Source: CSP1-1 sp035620615
GTDB taxonomy: Archaea > Thermoproteota > Nitrososphaeria > Nitrososphaerales > Nitrosopumilaceae
NCBI GenBank assembly: GCA_035620615.1
Contig: DASPGM010000005.1
Location: 1-64,000 of the forward strand
Length of the DNA stretch: 64,000 bases
Direction of reading: 5' to 3'
This document shows positions 51,354 through 60,102 of the stretch, one piece after another. Within the stretch, counting starts at the first letter, position 1. Every line of letters starts with the position of its first letter. Under the pieces are notes generated by a model that did no database searches, was not told the origin of the DNA, and saw only the letters and a program-made list of their open reading frames with translations. The position numbers were made by a program, and so were the translations under genes.

Positions 51354-52436
51354 TTAGAGATTTTTTGGTAGTCTGACCAAAAAAGTTGTGGGATTATTTT
51401 TTACTGAGATATTTCCTCCGTGTTGTTCAATAATGCTTTTACATATTGAAAGCCCAAGTCCAGTTCCTAACTGTTTAGTAGTAAATAATGGTTCAAAGAT
51501 TTTTGACAAATTTTGAGGTTCTATTCCTGGCCCAGAATCTTCAAATGCAATTAACACGTCGTTTACATTATCGATTATACGAATATTTACTTCTCCTTGG
51601 GTTCCTACTGCTTGAATGGCATTGAGTAGTAAATTTGTGATCACTGCTTCAATTTTTCTATAATCGCAATTAATTCTAACGTTTTGTTGTTCGATCTTTA
51701 TTGTTACATCATTTGGAATTGTAATGCTATCTTTTACAATATTTATTATGTCTAAAATGGAATATGGTTGAAGTTTTAACTCCGAGGTTCTAACAAAATC
51801 AAGTACATCATCTACTTGATGAGACATACGATTCATTGCCCTTCGGAGTCTTCCATAATATTGAAGTTTTTCTTCAATTTTTAATTTTGGTTTTGATTCC
51901 ATTAACTCAATCGTGTTTTTTATAGTTGATAATGGGTTTCTTAGATCATGTGCCATTCTTGCTGCAAGCTCACCAATGATTGCTAGCTTTTCAGATTTCA
52001 TTAATTCATTGCTTTTTTCATCAACTTGTCTTGCCAAGTGATCACGTTGTAGCTCTATTTCTTTTTCTTTAAGAACAACCTTTTCAAGATTATTACGTAA
52101 ATCTTTCGTAAGCTTTGCATTTTCTTCTTTTTGTTTTTGTAATCCAATGTTAGCTTGTTCAAGTTCTTCATTTTTTTTACTAAGTGATGAAATTAAATCT
52201 TGTAAAAATGTAATTTTTCCTTTTAGATCTGAATTTATTTTGATTGCTCCGCCAAACTGTTCAGTTGTTTTTGTTGCAAGTTCTTGAATTTGGGCTGCTC
52301 TTTTCTCAAGTTCTAATTTTGCAGCATCTAAATCCTTTAGAGCCTTTCCTTTAAACCCCATAAACTCCTCCAGGGTTTCAAAATCTGATTTTGAATTTTC
52401 ATTTGATGATATATCTTCTTTACTTGATGATTGCAA
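51354..52436 (-). CDS. soluble sensor histidine kinase
   Basis: 360 residues, TTG start at 52436. Residues about 25-150 are a long coiled coil. The phosphoacceptor is His163 in ARMAHDLRNPLSTI, followed by dimerisation helices, N-box NLLLNAIQA, G1 AFEDSGPGIEP and G2 GTGLGLSICKSIIEQHGG. No transmembrane, PAS or HAMP domain is seen, so it senses an internal signal or partner protein. No response regulator gene is next to it. Confidence 0.92.
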   Translation of the reverse strand: MQSSSKEDISSNENSKSDFETLEEFMGFKGKALKDLDAAKLELEKRAAQIQELATKTTEQFGGAIKINSDLKGKITFLQDLISSLSKKNEELEQANIGLQKQKEENAKLTKDLRNNLEKVVLKEKEIELQRDHLARQVDEKSNELMKSEKLAIIGELAARMAHDLRNPLSTIKNTIELMESKPKLKIEEKLQYYGRLRRAMNRMSHQVDDVLDFVRTSELKLQPYSILDIINIVKDSITIPNDVTIKIEQQNVRINCDYRKIEAVITNLLLNAIQAVGTQGEVNIRIIDNVNDVLIAFEDSGPGIEPQNLSKIFEPLFTTKQLGTGLGLSICKSIIEQHGGNISVKNNPTTFLVRLPKNL

Positions 52437-52518
52437 TTTTACACTTTTTTTTGTAAAATAATTCGTATTATCTTGTGTTTGTATTATTAGGACAGACTTA
52501 TTTTGTTAAGAATAATTT

Positions 52519-53214
52519 TTAGATTGATTCAAAAAATCTGAATAATACGTCCCCATAAAGTAGTTGAATTAAAAACCCCCCAGTAATGAAAAGCATGTAC
52601 GGAACACCTGGAGTTATCCATGTGTTAGGTGTTTTACAAAATTCTGCATTTTCAGCATGATGAAAGACTAGATTCAATTTTTTCTGTTTCCCAACCTTTT
52701 TTTCAATCGAAAATCCAAATTTTGGGTTAATAGCACGATATCCGAGAAACATTGCCATTATACGTCTTCTAGCAGGTTCCTCAAATCCATCAAAGATGTT
52801 TTTCCCTTTTGCCAACTCTGTGATGTTTTTAATGAAATTGATAATTAAGGGACTGATTGATAACAGAATTGCATTTGTCAATATTGTAAATGGTGTGATT
52901 GTACTTTCTGTCAAAGTAAACTGTGGCACTAATGCTGCCAAGACAATTATTGCAAATGCATCAGCTCCTCCAAAGAGACCTACTCTCCAAATAATTATTG
53001 CTATTGGAACAACTATCAACGAGATCCCAATCGTAGTAATACTTTCAGAAAAGTTTGGTTCAAAAATAAGTAACACTGCTGCGATTACACCAAAGACAAT
53101 CCAGACATAATCGCTTATCTCTCTTTTTACTATATCAGTAAAAGATGCATATCCTAACATTCCTAAAGCAAGAATAATTCGGAAATGATTTAGATCAAAA
53201 ATTAAATCAATCAT
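52519..53214 (-). CDS. A24-family prepilin/preflagellin peptidase
   Basis: 231 residues with about six transmembrane helices. The two catalytic aspartates are in YASFTDIVKREISD and LFGGADAFAI (GxGD-type motif). It trims class III signal peptides of pilins and archaellins. It is separated from the histidine kinase by 82 bp on the same strand. No obvious pilin gene is next to it. Confidence 0.88.
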   Translation of the reverse strand: MIDLIFDLNHFRIILALGMLGYASFTDIVKREISDYVWIVFGVIAAVLLIFEPNFSESITTIGISLIVVPIAIIIWRVGLFGGADAFAIIVLAALVPQFTLTESTITPFTILTNAILLSISPLIINFIKNITELAKGKNIFDGFEEPARRRIMAMFLGYRAINPKFGFSIEKKVGKQKKLNLVFHHAENAEFCKTPNTWITPGVPYMLFITGGFLIQLLYGDVLFRFFESI

Positions 53215-53304
53215 ATCAATCTATGTTAAGAATATGCTTGTTTACTATTTAATGACCTGTTTGAGCAATTGCATAAAATCAAGTATATTTTAATAGTAAT
53301 GCTA

Positions 53305-53348
53305 AAAATAATAAAAATTGGAGATATGAAGATTGGTTCTTTCATATC
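53305..53348 (-). terminator. hairpin and T-tract after the TrmB gene
   Basis: GATATGAA (53323-53330) and TTCATATC (53341-53348) are perfect inverted arms with a 10-bp loop, directly next to the stop codon of the TrmB gene on the - strand. Read on that strand, the hairpin is followed by a T-rich tract (TTTTTATTATTTTT). This fits a transcription terminator. Confidence 0.55.
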
Positions 53349-53349
53349 A

Positions 53350-54156
53350 TTATGCGAGTATTTTATCTACTGGCTTGGCTTTTTTCCACAAGTGTGAACA
53401 CAGACTAAACATGTTGTTAATCATCTCTTGAGAGTTTGTGAATAGAATTGAGTCATTATCATCATTTAGATCCATTGTTTCTTTAATTGAACCTGACATG
53501 ATTAATTGACCTCCTTCTTCTACAATTACTCTACTTTTGGATGGTAGTTTACCTACTCTTGTCTCATTTGCTTTTAGTCTGCTAATTAGAGGTAGTAGAC
53601 TATCGCTTTCAGTATCTGTTAATACCAATACCTGTCCTCCATTTTTCTTGCATAATGCAATTTTTTCTGGAATGGCAGTATGATACATTCTGAGAATGTC
53701 TTCAGCTGTTGTAACGATGTAGATAGTTTTGGTAGAATCCTGAATCATTTTTCCAATTCTCGAATAAATATTCGAGCGACCTTGGATTATGGATATAGAG
53801 GATATTTCGGACACTTGTTGGGGTCTGTTAAGATTCTTTAAATCTGCAACAATTTTCCTAGAAAGTTTTTGCATCGTAGTAATTTCATCTTCTTTTCGCT
53901 GAATAACTGATGTCAGTGCATTTTCTGGTGAAACTGCCTCGCAGATTGTAGGATTTGAAAATGTAGTAGTTATCAATCCCATATCTCGAAGTTTATTGAG
54001 TGATCTGTATGCCTTGCCTCTGTCGATTTCTAGTTTAGTTGACATTTTACCTACTGTCAATGAGCCTATTCGTAAAAGGCCCAAATACATGGTTGCATCA
54101 GTCTTGTCCAGTCCAAAGTAAGAAAGTTCTGTGAGTAGTTCTTCTTCTATATTCAT
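53350..54156 (-). CDS. TrmB-family transcriptional regulator
   Basis: 268 residues. The N-terminal winged helix reads ELLTELSYFGLDKTDATMYLG, GSLTVGKMSTKLEIDRGKAYR, LNKLRDMGLITTTFSNPTI; a coiled linker and an effector domain (NIYSRIGKMIQDSTKTIYIVT, RVIVEEGGQLIMSG) follow. It is more distant from the paralogues at 12208 and 55799. An inverted repeat TTCTGC-TCTT-GCAGAA lies 39 bp upstream of its start. Confidence 0.82.
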   Translation of the reverse strand: MNIEEELLTELSYFGLDKTDATMYLGLLRIGSLTVGKMSTKLEIDRGKAYRSLNKLRDMGLITTTFSNPTICEAVSPENALTSVIQRKEDEITTMQKLSRKIVADLKNLNRPQQVSEISSISIIQGRSNIYSRIGKMIQDSTKTIYIVTTAEDILRMYHTAIPEKIALCKKNGGQVLVLTDTESDSLLPLISRLKANETRVGKLPSKSRVIVEEGGQLIMSGSIKETMDLNDDNDSILFTNSQEMINNMFSLCSHLWKKAKPVDKILA

Positions 54157-54194
54157 ATTTATTCACTCCTACCTTCCATTGAGACCTGTGTTTT

Positions 54195-54210
54195 TTCTGC
54201 TCTTGCAGAA
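54195..54210. promoter_or_regulatory. inverted repeat upstream of the TrmB gene
   Basis: TTCTGC and GCAGAA surround TCTT, flanked by T-runs on both sides. Placed 39 bp upstream of the TrmB start (54156), it could be an operator for that regulator. Confidence 0.35.
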
Positions 54211-54349
54211 TTTTTGGTGTTAGTTGTTATGACCATATTTCCCAAGTTTGTTAATTTCAGACAAGCTAATCAGTACCAGTATGTAATATTTCGAACAGAC
54301 AAAACTAGTCTTAATTTTGAACAAATCATGACCCTAGTATAAACAATTT

Positions 54350-55507
54350 TTATGCTAGTTCAAAAATTATTGATTTTTTAATGTTTTCTAGCTTGTTTAA
54401 CAGCGAATCGATGTTTTGAGAATTATCACAATCTACTATATTGATGTGACCTAATTTTCTTTTTGGACTGGATTCATTTTTTCCATACATTTTGAGAAAA
54501 ACTCCTTTTTCAGGAATTATCTTGAGTGGTTTATACTTTCCATAGAAATTTTTTGGACCCAAAATATTGTACATTATGGTGTTGTGTAATAATTCTGTAC
54601 TTCCTAAACTTAATCCAAGTATTGCTCTAAGATGTTGTTCAAATTGTGATGTTTTGCTTGATTGAAGTGTATGGTGTCCAGAATTGTGCACACGTGGAGC
54701 AATTTCATTGATTAAGATTTGATCATTTTTTGTCACAAACATCTCAATGCCAAATACTCCTGCTCCTTTCAACACTTCCATTGTTTTTTTGGCAACGTTT
54801 TCTGCTTTTTTTGAAATATCATGGCTAACTCTGGCAGGAGCTATCGTTATCCGTAAAATATTATCTTCATGAATATTTTCAACAAGAGGATATGTAGCAA
54901 TATCTCCTTTAGTATTTCTTGCAGCAATAACTGAGACCTCTAATTTAAAATCAATAAATTTTTCTAACATCAATTTTTGACCGTTAAATTGTTTATATCC
55001 TATATTGATATCATCAAATGAATTTATTTTAAAATTTCCCCTACCATCATATGCATCTCTTCTAGTTTTCAGCAAAGATGGGAACCCAAAAATTTTTACT
55101 TGTTGATTTAATTGCTCTAACGAGTTTATTTCAGCAAAATCAGCAACTGGTAATTGATTTTCAGATAGAAATGTTTTTTGAACTAGTTTATCTTGAATTT
55201 TTTTTAAAGTATCAGGAGAGGGATTTATCATAGTTTTAGATTCTAAAGTTTTCAGAACATCACTATTTCCAGATTCAATTTCATAAGTCAAAACATCTGA
55301 TTGTAAAGCAAGCTCAGTTATTGCTTTTTCATCTTTAAAATCGGCAATAATCTGTTTTGCCCCTACTTGAGATGCTGAACATTGTTTATTTGGATCTAAA
55401 ACAATTACTTTTGAAATTTTTTCTGGGAATTTTTTTGCCGCTTCAGTAAGCATCATTCCAAGTTGACCTCCGCCAATAATTCCTAAAACCTTGCCTGAAT
55501 TTCCCAT
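54350..55507 (-). CDS. purK: N5-carboxyaminoimidazole ribonucleotide synthetase PurK
   Basis: 385 residues. ATP-grasp enzyme that carboxylates AIR. The start GKVLGIIGGGQLGMMLTEAA, TYEIESGNSDVLKTLE, TRRDAYDGRGNFKI, EKFIDFKLEVSVI and the closing IAPRVHNSGHHT are PurK hallmarks. The partner mutase purE is 1.5 kb away on the other strand, with a TrmB-family gene between them. Confidence 0.95.
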   Translation of the reverse strand: MGNSGKVLGIIGGGQLGMMLTEAAKKFPEKISKVIVLDPNKQCSASQVGAKQIIADFKDEKAITELALQSDVLTYEIESGNSDVLKTLESKTMINPSPDTLKKIQDKLVQKTFLSENQLPVADFAEINSLEQLNQQVKIFGFPSLLKTRRDAYDGRGNFKINSFDDINIGYKQFNGQKLMLEKFIDFKLEVSVIAARNTKGDIATYPLVENIHEDNILRITIAPARVSHDISKKAENVAKKTMEVLKGAGVFGIEMFVTKNDQILINEIAPRVHNSGHHTLQSSKTSQFEQHLRAILGLSLGSTELLHNTIMYNILGPKNFYGKYKPLKIIPEKGVFLKMYGKNESSPKRKLGHINIVDCDNSQNIDSLLNKLENIKKSIIFELA

Positions 55508-55798
55508 ATTATTAGACGTAAATATCCCCTTTTAGTGCATTTGGTTTTTAGAAAAATTAGATGATTTTAATGCTAATTGATAATAAGAAATAATTTGCTT
55601 ATTTTAAATATGAAAGATCATTTATATCTAAATAAAAAAATTTAATTTATTTGTAATTTTTCAAACTCTATTTTGATCTATAATAAATAAGTAAAACTAA
55701 TTCAAGAACAGCTGTTTCTAGATTTAATATGATAGAAAAAGTATTGCGGTGTTTAATTTTGAAGAGATTTCAACTTGTCTGTAGTGTAAGAAATAACC

Positions 55799-56674
55799 TC
55801 AATTATTATAAAGTGATTTGGAACTTGACCAAATAAAATCAAACAGTAATCTCATTGAGTGAATTAGAGATATAGAATCTGTCCACATTGCAGAAATATT
55901 TTGAGTTGAATGGTTTTCATTTTTAGTAAAGAAAAGCATTTCTTCTCCATCTTTTATAATAAAACAGATTTCATCTTTGATATTAGATGACATGCATTTA
56001 ATTTGTTTTTTATCCATATTATCAAATACGTACATTGTTTTTTCTGTAGAAGACGTGGTAATTTTATATTGATTTTTACTTGTCTTTAAATCATCCAAGA
56101 AATCTGAATGATAAAATCGTAAATAATCTTTCTCTGAACCTAGAACTATTATTTCATTTTTTGTTTCAGTAACCATTTCTTTTAATTTTGCATTAATTGG
56201 ATTTGATCCTTCTAGCATTTGAAATTTATTTTCTACGCCTGTAGTTTTTTCTTTTAAAAACTCCGGTATACTATCCCAAAGTTTTATAATTGTCTCTTCA
56301 TTTTTTTCTAAAGATCTAACTCTTTCTTTTTCAGCATTAACTAATGTCCTTACTGCTTTGTTTAACTTTAATGCTGAAAATTTTATTGGATGACCAAAAG
56401 TTGCCAAAACTATTCCCTTTTTCTGTAATGCTGCTAACAGTTGGTATGTTTCGGTACGTGCAATTTTTAATGCTCTACATACTTCTGGTGCAGTTTTAGA
56501 ACCGTATTTTCCTAGAAATATGTATACCTTTGATTGATTTTCTGTTAAATCAAATTTTGCAAGTTCCTGTTTTAGCTCATCTGCCGAGATCTTATAATCG
56601 TGTAGGCTTGAACCTGTACATGAATCAAATATTGTCTGCTGTGTCCCTTCTTTCATATCATTCGTGCCGATCAT
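55799..56674 (-). CDS. TrmB-family transcriptional regulator (paralogue of 12208-13095)
   Basis: 291 residues. Winged helix: KFDLTENQSKVYIFLGKYG, APEVCRALKIARTETYQLLAAL, GIVLATFGHPIKFSALKL. The effector part contains EDKFQMLEGSNPI-like NKFQMLEGSNPINAKLKEMV and ends RLLFDFIWSSS. It aligns with the regulator at 12208 over almost its whole length. The upstream region (56675-56751) is crowded with GATC motifs, including GATCGCTG, matching the motif at the other gene. Confidence 0.82.
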   Translation of the reverse strand: MIGTNDMKEGTQQTIFDSCTGSSLHDYKISADELKQELAKFDLTENQSKVYIFLGKYGSKTAPEVCRALKIARTETYQLLAALQKKGIVLATFGHPIKFSALKLNKAVRTLVNAEKERVRSLEKNEETIIKLWDSIPEFLKEKTTGVENKFQMLEGSNPINAKLKEMVTETKNEIIVLGSEKDYLRFYHSDFLDDLKTSKNQYKITTSSTEKTMYVFDNMDKKQIKCMSSNIKDEICFIIKDGEEMLFFTKNENHSTQNISAMWTDSISLIHSMRLLFDFIWSSSKSLYNN

Positions 56675-56751
56675 TTTATCGACGATATGATCTTAATATC
56701 GTACAAAGGTCAGCTTGTTTTGATCGCTGTGATCGAATCTACGATCTAATC

Positions 56752-56835
56752 ATGCCTAGCCTCAAAAAAATGTCTTTTTTTCTTATGATTGTCCTTATTG
56801 TGGGTATTTATAACACTGTAATAGTAAATTTGTGA
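56752..56835 (+). CDS. 27-residue membrane peptide
   Basis: ATG 56752 to TGA 56835: MPSLKKMS then a hydrophobic stretch (FFLMIVLIVGIYNTVIVNL). It is divergent from the TrmB gene and shares its GATC-rich promoter region. A short membrane peptide is plausible; confidence is limited by length. Confidence 0.4.
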   Translation: MPSLKKMSFFLMIVLIVGIYNTVIVNL

Positions 56836-56844
56836 ACTATTAAT

Positions 56845-56946
56845 TTGCCATTGAGAAAAACTGGAAAACATAAAAGAAAAGCTGATCAGAGACAGGCCAG
56901 AAGAAGAAGAAAAAAATCAAAAAGTGGAAAAGCAAGAAAAAGATAA
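56845..56946 (+). CDS. 33-residue highly basic peptide
   Basis: TTG 56845 to TAA 56946 (a second TTG at 56851) encodes a peptide with more than half Lys/Arg (RKTGKHKRKADQ, RQARRRRKKSKS, GKARKR) and one acidic residue. It may be a small RNA- or DNA-binding protein of the ribosomal L39/L41e kind, though no family match is claimed. It lies between the membrane peptide and purE on the same strand. Confidence 0.45.
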   Translation: MPLRKTGKHKRKADQRQARRRRKKSKSGKARKR

Positions 56947-56995
56947 TTTTTGTATTACATCAAGGTTAAAAACATCAACTTGGTTTTGATTAATT

Positions 56996-57577
56996 GTGGG
57001 TATTCAATATAATAAAAAACCATTAGTTGGAATTATCATGGGCTCTAGCTCGGATAGCAGGATTATGCAAGGTGCTTCTGATATTTTAGATAAATTTAAT
57101 GTCAAACATGAAGATCAAATAATTTCTGCTCATAGAACTCCGTCCTTATTAGAGAAATATGCAAAATACGCTGAAAAAAGCGGGTTTAAAGTTATAATTG
57201 CTGGGGCAGGGGGTGCAGCACATTTACCTGGGATGGTTGCATCGCATACAATCATCCCTGTAATTGGCGTCCCAATCTTAGTTTATAACGATAAACAGGA
57301 AAAAAAATCTAAAAAATACAATTATTCCGTATTTAAGGGTCTTGATTCTTTCCTATCAATTTCTGAGATGCCTTCCGGTTCTCCTGTAGTGACAGTGGGA
57401 GTTAACAAAGCAGGAAATGCCGGAATCTATGCAATTAAAATCCTTGGAAATGAATTTGATGATTTAAAAAAGAAGTTAAAATTCTTTAAATTAAAACAAC
57501 ATAACTCAGTATTAAAAGAATCGGCTAAACTAAAAAAAGTTGGCCTATCAAAATTTGTTAAAACGAAATTCAAATAA
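56996..57577 (+). CDS. purE: N5-CAIR mutase PurE
   Basis: 193 residues, GTG start at 56996. Motifs: VGIIMGSSSDSRIMQGAS, DQIISAHRTPSLLEKYA, AGAGGAAHLPGMVASHT and MPSGSPVVTVGVN. PurE rearranges N5-CAIR to CAIR, consistent with the presence of purK. The C-terminal 35 residues form a Lys-rich extension not found in short bacterial PurE. Confidence 0.95.
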   Translation: MGIQYNKKPLVGIIMGSSSDSRIMQGASDILDKFNVKHEDQIISAHRTPSLLEKYAKYAEKSGFKVIIAGAGGAAHLPGMVASHTIIPVIGVPILVYNDKQEKKSKKYNYSVFKGLDSFLSISEMPSGSPVVTVGVNKAGNAGIYAIKILGNEFDDLKKKLKFFKLKQHNSVLKESAKLKKVGLSKFVKTKFK

Positions 57578-57579
57578 TA

Positions 57580-58788
57580 TTATGTCAATATTTTAAAATT
57601 AATGTTTTTTTTCTTCAAATGTTCTATTAGAATATCAGCGTGTTTTTGACCTTCAGTTTCAAGACTTAATGTTACTCCTGCTGAACCTGCAGGAATTTCT
57701 GAGCTTAATCTATCATGAACTACTTCGACAATGTTTACACTCAAAGCGGCAATTTCATCAACTAATTCTTTTAGGGCTCCAGGTTTATCTGATAATAAAA
57801 TAAAAATTTTAACTAATCTTCCCATTTGAGTTAAACCTTTAGCAACAATTTGCCCAAGTAGATACATGTCCACATTTCCACCACATAAAATTGGAACAAC
57901 TTTTTTTCCAGGAGAGGGTTTTTTTGAAAGTAAATATGCAAGACCAACAGCCCCAGCTGGCTCTACTACCATTTTTCCCCTTTCCATGAGTAAAAACATC
58001 GTTTTAACAATGTCAATATCATCCACCAAAACTATATCATCAATTAGTTCTTTTATTATTCCAAACGTTATCTGACCTGGTTTTTTTACAGAGATACCAT
58101 CAGCGATAGTTATCTCGCCCCCTACTGATTTCAATTCCCCAGATTCTAAGGAATTTTTCATTGCAGGAAATGATTTTGATTGAACTCCAATTACTCTAAT
58201 TTTCGGATTTTTTGTTTTTACTGCTAGTAAAATTCCAGCCGCTAATCCCCCACCACCAATGGGCACATAAATTTCATCAACATCTGGCAAATCCTCTAAA
58301 ATTTCTAATCCGATAACCCCCTGTGCAGCAATTACTTGAGGATCATCAAATGCATGGACGATGCTGGCACCTGTTTGGTTAGCAATGTCTTTAGCTTTGA
58401 TCCAAGATTCATCATAATTATTTCCTTCTAGAATTACTGTAGCCCCGTATCCTCTAGTTGCTGACACCTTTGCGGGTGATGCATTTTTTGGCATCACAAT
58501 AGTACATGCAATTTTTTCTAACGATGATGCAAATGCAACTCCTTGAGCATGATTTCCAGCAGATGCGGCTATGACGCCTTTCTTTTTTTCATCTGGTGTT
58601 AAAGATATAATTTTAAAATACGCCCCTCTTATTTTGAATGAACCTGTTTTTTGTTGAAATTCAGCTTTAAGATATACATTGGAACCTGTTAATTGACTAA
58701 AGATTGGAGAAAAAGTTAATGGTGTTTTTCTAATTTCATTTCCTCTTAGGGATTGTGCTTTTAGTACGTCATCATATGTAGGATTCAT
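57580..58788 (-). CDS. ilvA: threonine ammonia-lyase with ACT domain
   Basis: 402 residues. PLP-dependent deamination of threonine to 2-oxobutanoate. The PLP lysine is K52 in KTGSFKIRGAYFKI; the glycine loop is PIGGGGLAAGILLA. A C-terminal ACT domain (about 325-402, VKIFILLSDKPGALKELVDEI) suggests allosteric control, the short TdcB/IlvA-like type. It converges on purE with 2 bp between. A candidate ncRNA is encoded about 135 bp upstream. Confidence 0.93.
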   Translation of the reverse strand: MNPTYDDVLKAQSLRGNEIRKTPLTFSPIFSQLTGSNVYLKAEFQQKTGSFKIRGAYFKIISLTPDEKKKGVIAASAGNHAQGVAFASSLEKIACTIVMPKNASPAKVSATRGYGATVILEGNNYDESWIKAKDIANQTGASIVHAFDDPQVIAAQGVIGLEILEDLPDVDEIYVPIGGGGLAAGILLAVKTKNPKIRVIGVQSKSFPAMKNSLESGELKSVGGEITIADGISVKKPGQITFGIIKELIDDIVLVDDIDIVKTMFLLMERGKMVVEPAGAVGLAYLLSKKPSPGKKVVPILCGGNVDMYLLGQIVAKGLTQMGRLVKIFILLSDKPGALKELVDEIAALSVNIVEVVHDRLSSEIPAGSAGVTLSLETEGQKHADILIEHLKKKNINFKILT

Positions 58789-58922
58789 CTCATTGTTGTT
58801 TTAATTAATCTATTTTAATTATTGTAAAAATATCCTAAATAACCGTAAAAATATAAAATTTAGAAAATAAAACTACGTAATAATTAAAAAGCTTTTATAC
58901 TTCCAACCGATCGGAAAATTAT

Positions 58923-58990
58923 ACAAGGGCCTGTAACTCCCCTAAAAGGTATCTTACCTTAGTTTGCAGGTCCTTGATTATTTTATATGC
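58923..58990 (+). ncRNA. candidate independent structured small RNA
   Basis: CAAGGGCCTG (58924-58933) pairs with CAGGTCCTTG (58967-58976), ten pairs including one G-U. Inside, AACT pairs with AGTT and AAGGTA-TCT-TACCTT forms a tip hairpin. A TATA box (CTTTTATAC, 58892-58900) lies about 26 bp before the first paired base, where archaeal transcription would start. T-rich sequence (ATTATTTTATAT) follows the stem. No protein frame covers it. Strand + is chosen from the TATA box. Confidence 0.55.
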
Positions 58991-59010
58991 AAAATTTAAT
59001 TAAAACTCTT

Positions 59011-59850
59011 TCATACCTTCATAATCTGAATAAGTTCATCTAATTTTTTTGATAAGTTTTCTTTTACCTTAATTGGAATTTGCTTGGGTTCTATTATGCC
59101 CTCTTTAACTTTGTTTTTGAAAATCTCTAAATCAATACTGCAGAGAAATCCTTCTTCACCTGTCACTAATTTAGAATCATCAATTAAGACTGAACTGGTT
59201 TGATAAATTTCCATTAATAAATTATCAAGTTCATTAAACAATTGTTTTTTACGAGAAAGAAGTGTTTGAATGTTATTTTCAACTTTTTCATCGATTTCTT
59301 GATATATTTTTTTTAATACATCATCGTTTTCATAAAAAAACTTGAAAAGCTCATCATGAGTAAGGTCATGATATCCTATCTCCTTAAGTTTTTCTAAAAT
59401 ATATTTATCACTATATTCAGCTAGTTTGGTTTCTGAATTTTTTGTTTTATCAATAATTTCTGAAAGTTCTTTCTGATACTCCATTACTTTTTTATCTGGT
59501 TTATAAAAAAGCAATACATGAAATTGAATAGATAAATGACATGAAAGGAGATAATTTCCTTCTTGTGATTTTATTTTTACAAAAATTCTTCTTAAATCTT
59601 CATTATTTGTAACCGAAACATTATCTGAATTCCAATCAGGAATTTTTTTTATTATATCATTAAAAAACTCGTGAACTAGTTTTGGATCAAATGTTTTTTG
59701 CTCAGTTATAGTGGAGTCTCCAAGCATTCCCTTGACATTAATGGTACGAGTAAGTTCTTTCATTTTTTCCAGATATAATTTTTGAATAATTTCATTTTTC
59801 TCATTTAGTAGATCTATGAACTTATCTGAGGATTTAATACCAAGACGCAT
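59011..59850 (-). CDS. helical hypothetical protein, 279 residues
   Basis: Soluble and largely helical. An N-terminal helix (SSDKFIDLLNEKNEIIQKLYLEK) precedes a beta segment (LRRIFVKIKSQEGNYLLSCH), then long coiled-coil-like helices (KKVMEYQKELSEIIDKTKNS, KVENNIQTLLSRKKQLFNELD). No catalytic or metal motif is seen and I do not recognise the family. It is divergent from the zinc-ribbon/cyclase pair. Confidence 0.6.
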   Translation of the reverse strand: MRLGIKSSDKFIDLLNEKNEIIQKLYLEKMKELTRTINVKGMLGDSTITEQKTFDPKLVHEFFNDIIKKIPDWNSDNVSVTNNEDLRRIFVKIKSQEGNYLLSCHLSIQFHVLLFYKPDKKVMEYQKELSEIIDKTKNSETKLAEYSDKYILEKLKEIGYHDLTHDELFKFFYENDDVLKKIYQEIDEKVENNIQTLLSRKKQLFNELDNLLMEIYQTSSVLIDDSKLVTGEEGFLCSIDLEIFKNKVKEGIIEPKQIPIKVKENLSKKLDELIQIMKV

Positions 59851-59970
59851 AATTTTTGGAGAAAACTGTCTTAATAAAATCTACACTATTTTAAGATAAT
59901 AATCTATTTCAATAGATTTTTCATAATAATAAAGACATGATTTTAAATAGCAAATTTGAACAAATAATTC

Positions 59971-60093
59971 ATGGAGGCTGAGAAAATAATCTGCTGGAAT
60001 TGTAGTGCCGAAATTGTTCAATATTACGATGAAGGTTATAAAGGGAAAAGGGCCAGATGCCCTATTTGCGGAGTTGATTTTCCACTAGATTAG
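59971..60093 (+). CDS. 40-residue zinc-ribbon protein upstream of adenylyl cyclase
   Basis: ATG 59971 to TAG 60093. Two Cys pairs, IICWNCSAEI and ARCPICGVDF, make a compact zinc ribbon. It ends 9 bp before the start of the adenylyl cyclase gene, so the two are almost certainly co-expressed. The other cyclase in this window carries its zinc finger in the same polypeptide, which suggests a working partnership. Confidence 0.7.
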   Translation: MEAEKIICWNCSAEIVQYYDEGYKGKRARCPICGVDFPLD

Positions 60094-60102
60094 GATAGAA
60101 AT

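Noticed and set aside
55728..55834. 35-residue frame starting ATGATAGAAAAAG on the + strand
   Set aside because: It runs antisense into the C-terminal coding region of the TrmB gene and its translation has no coding character.
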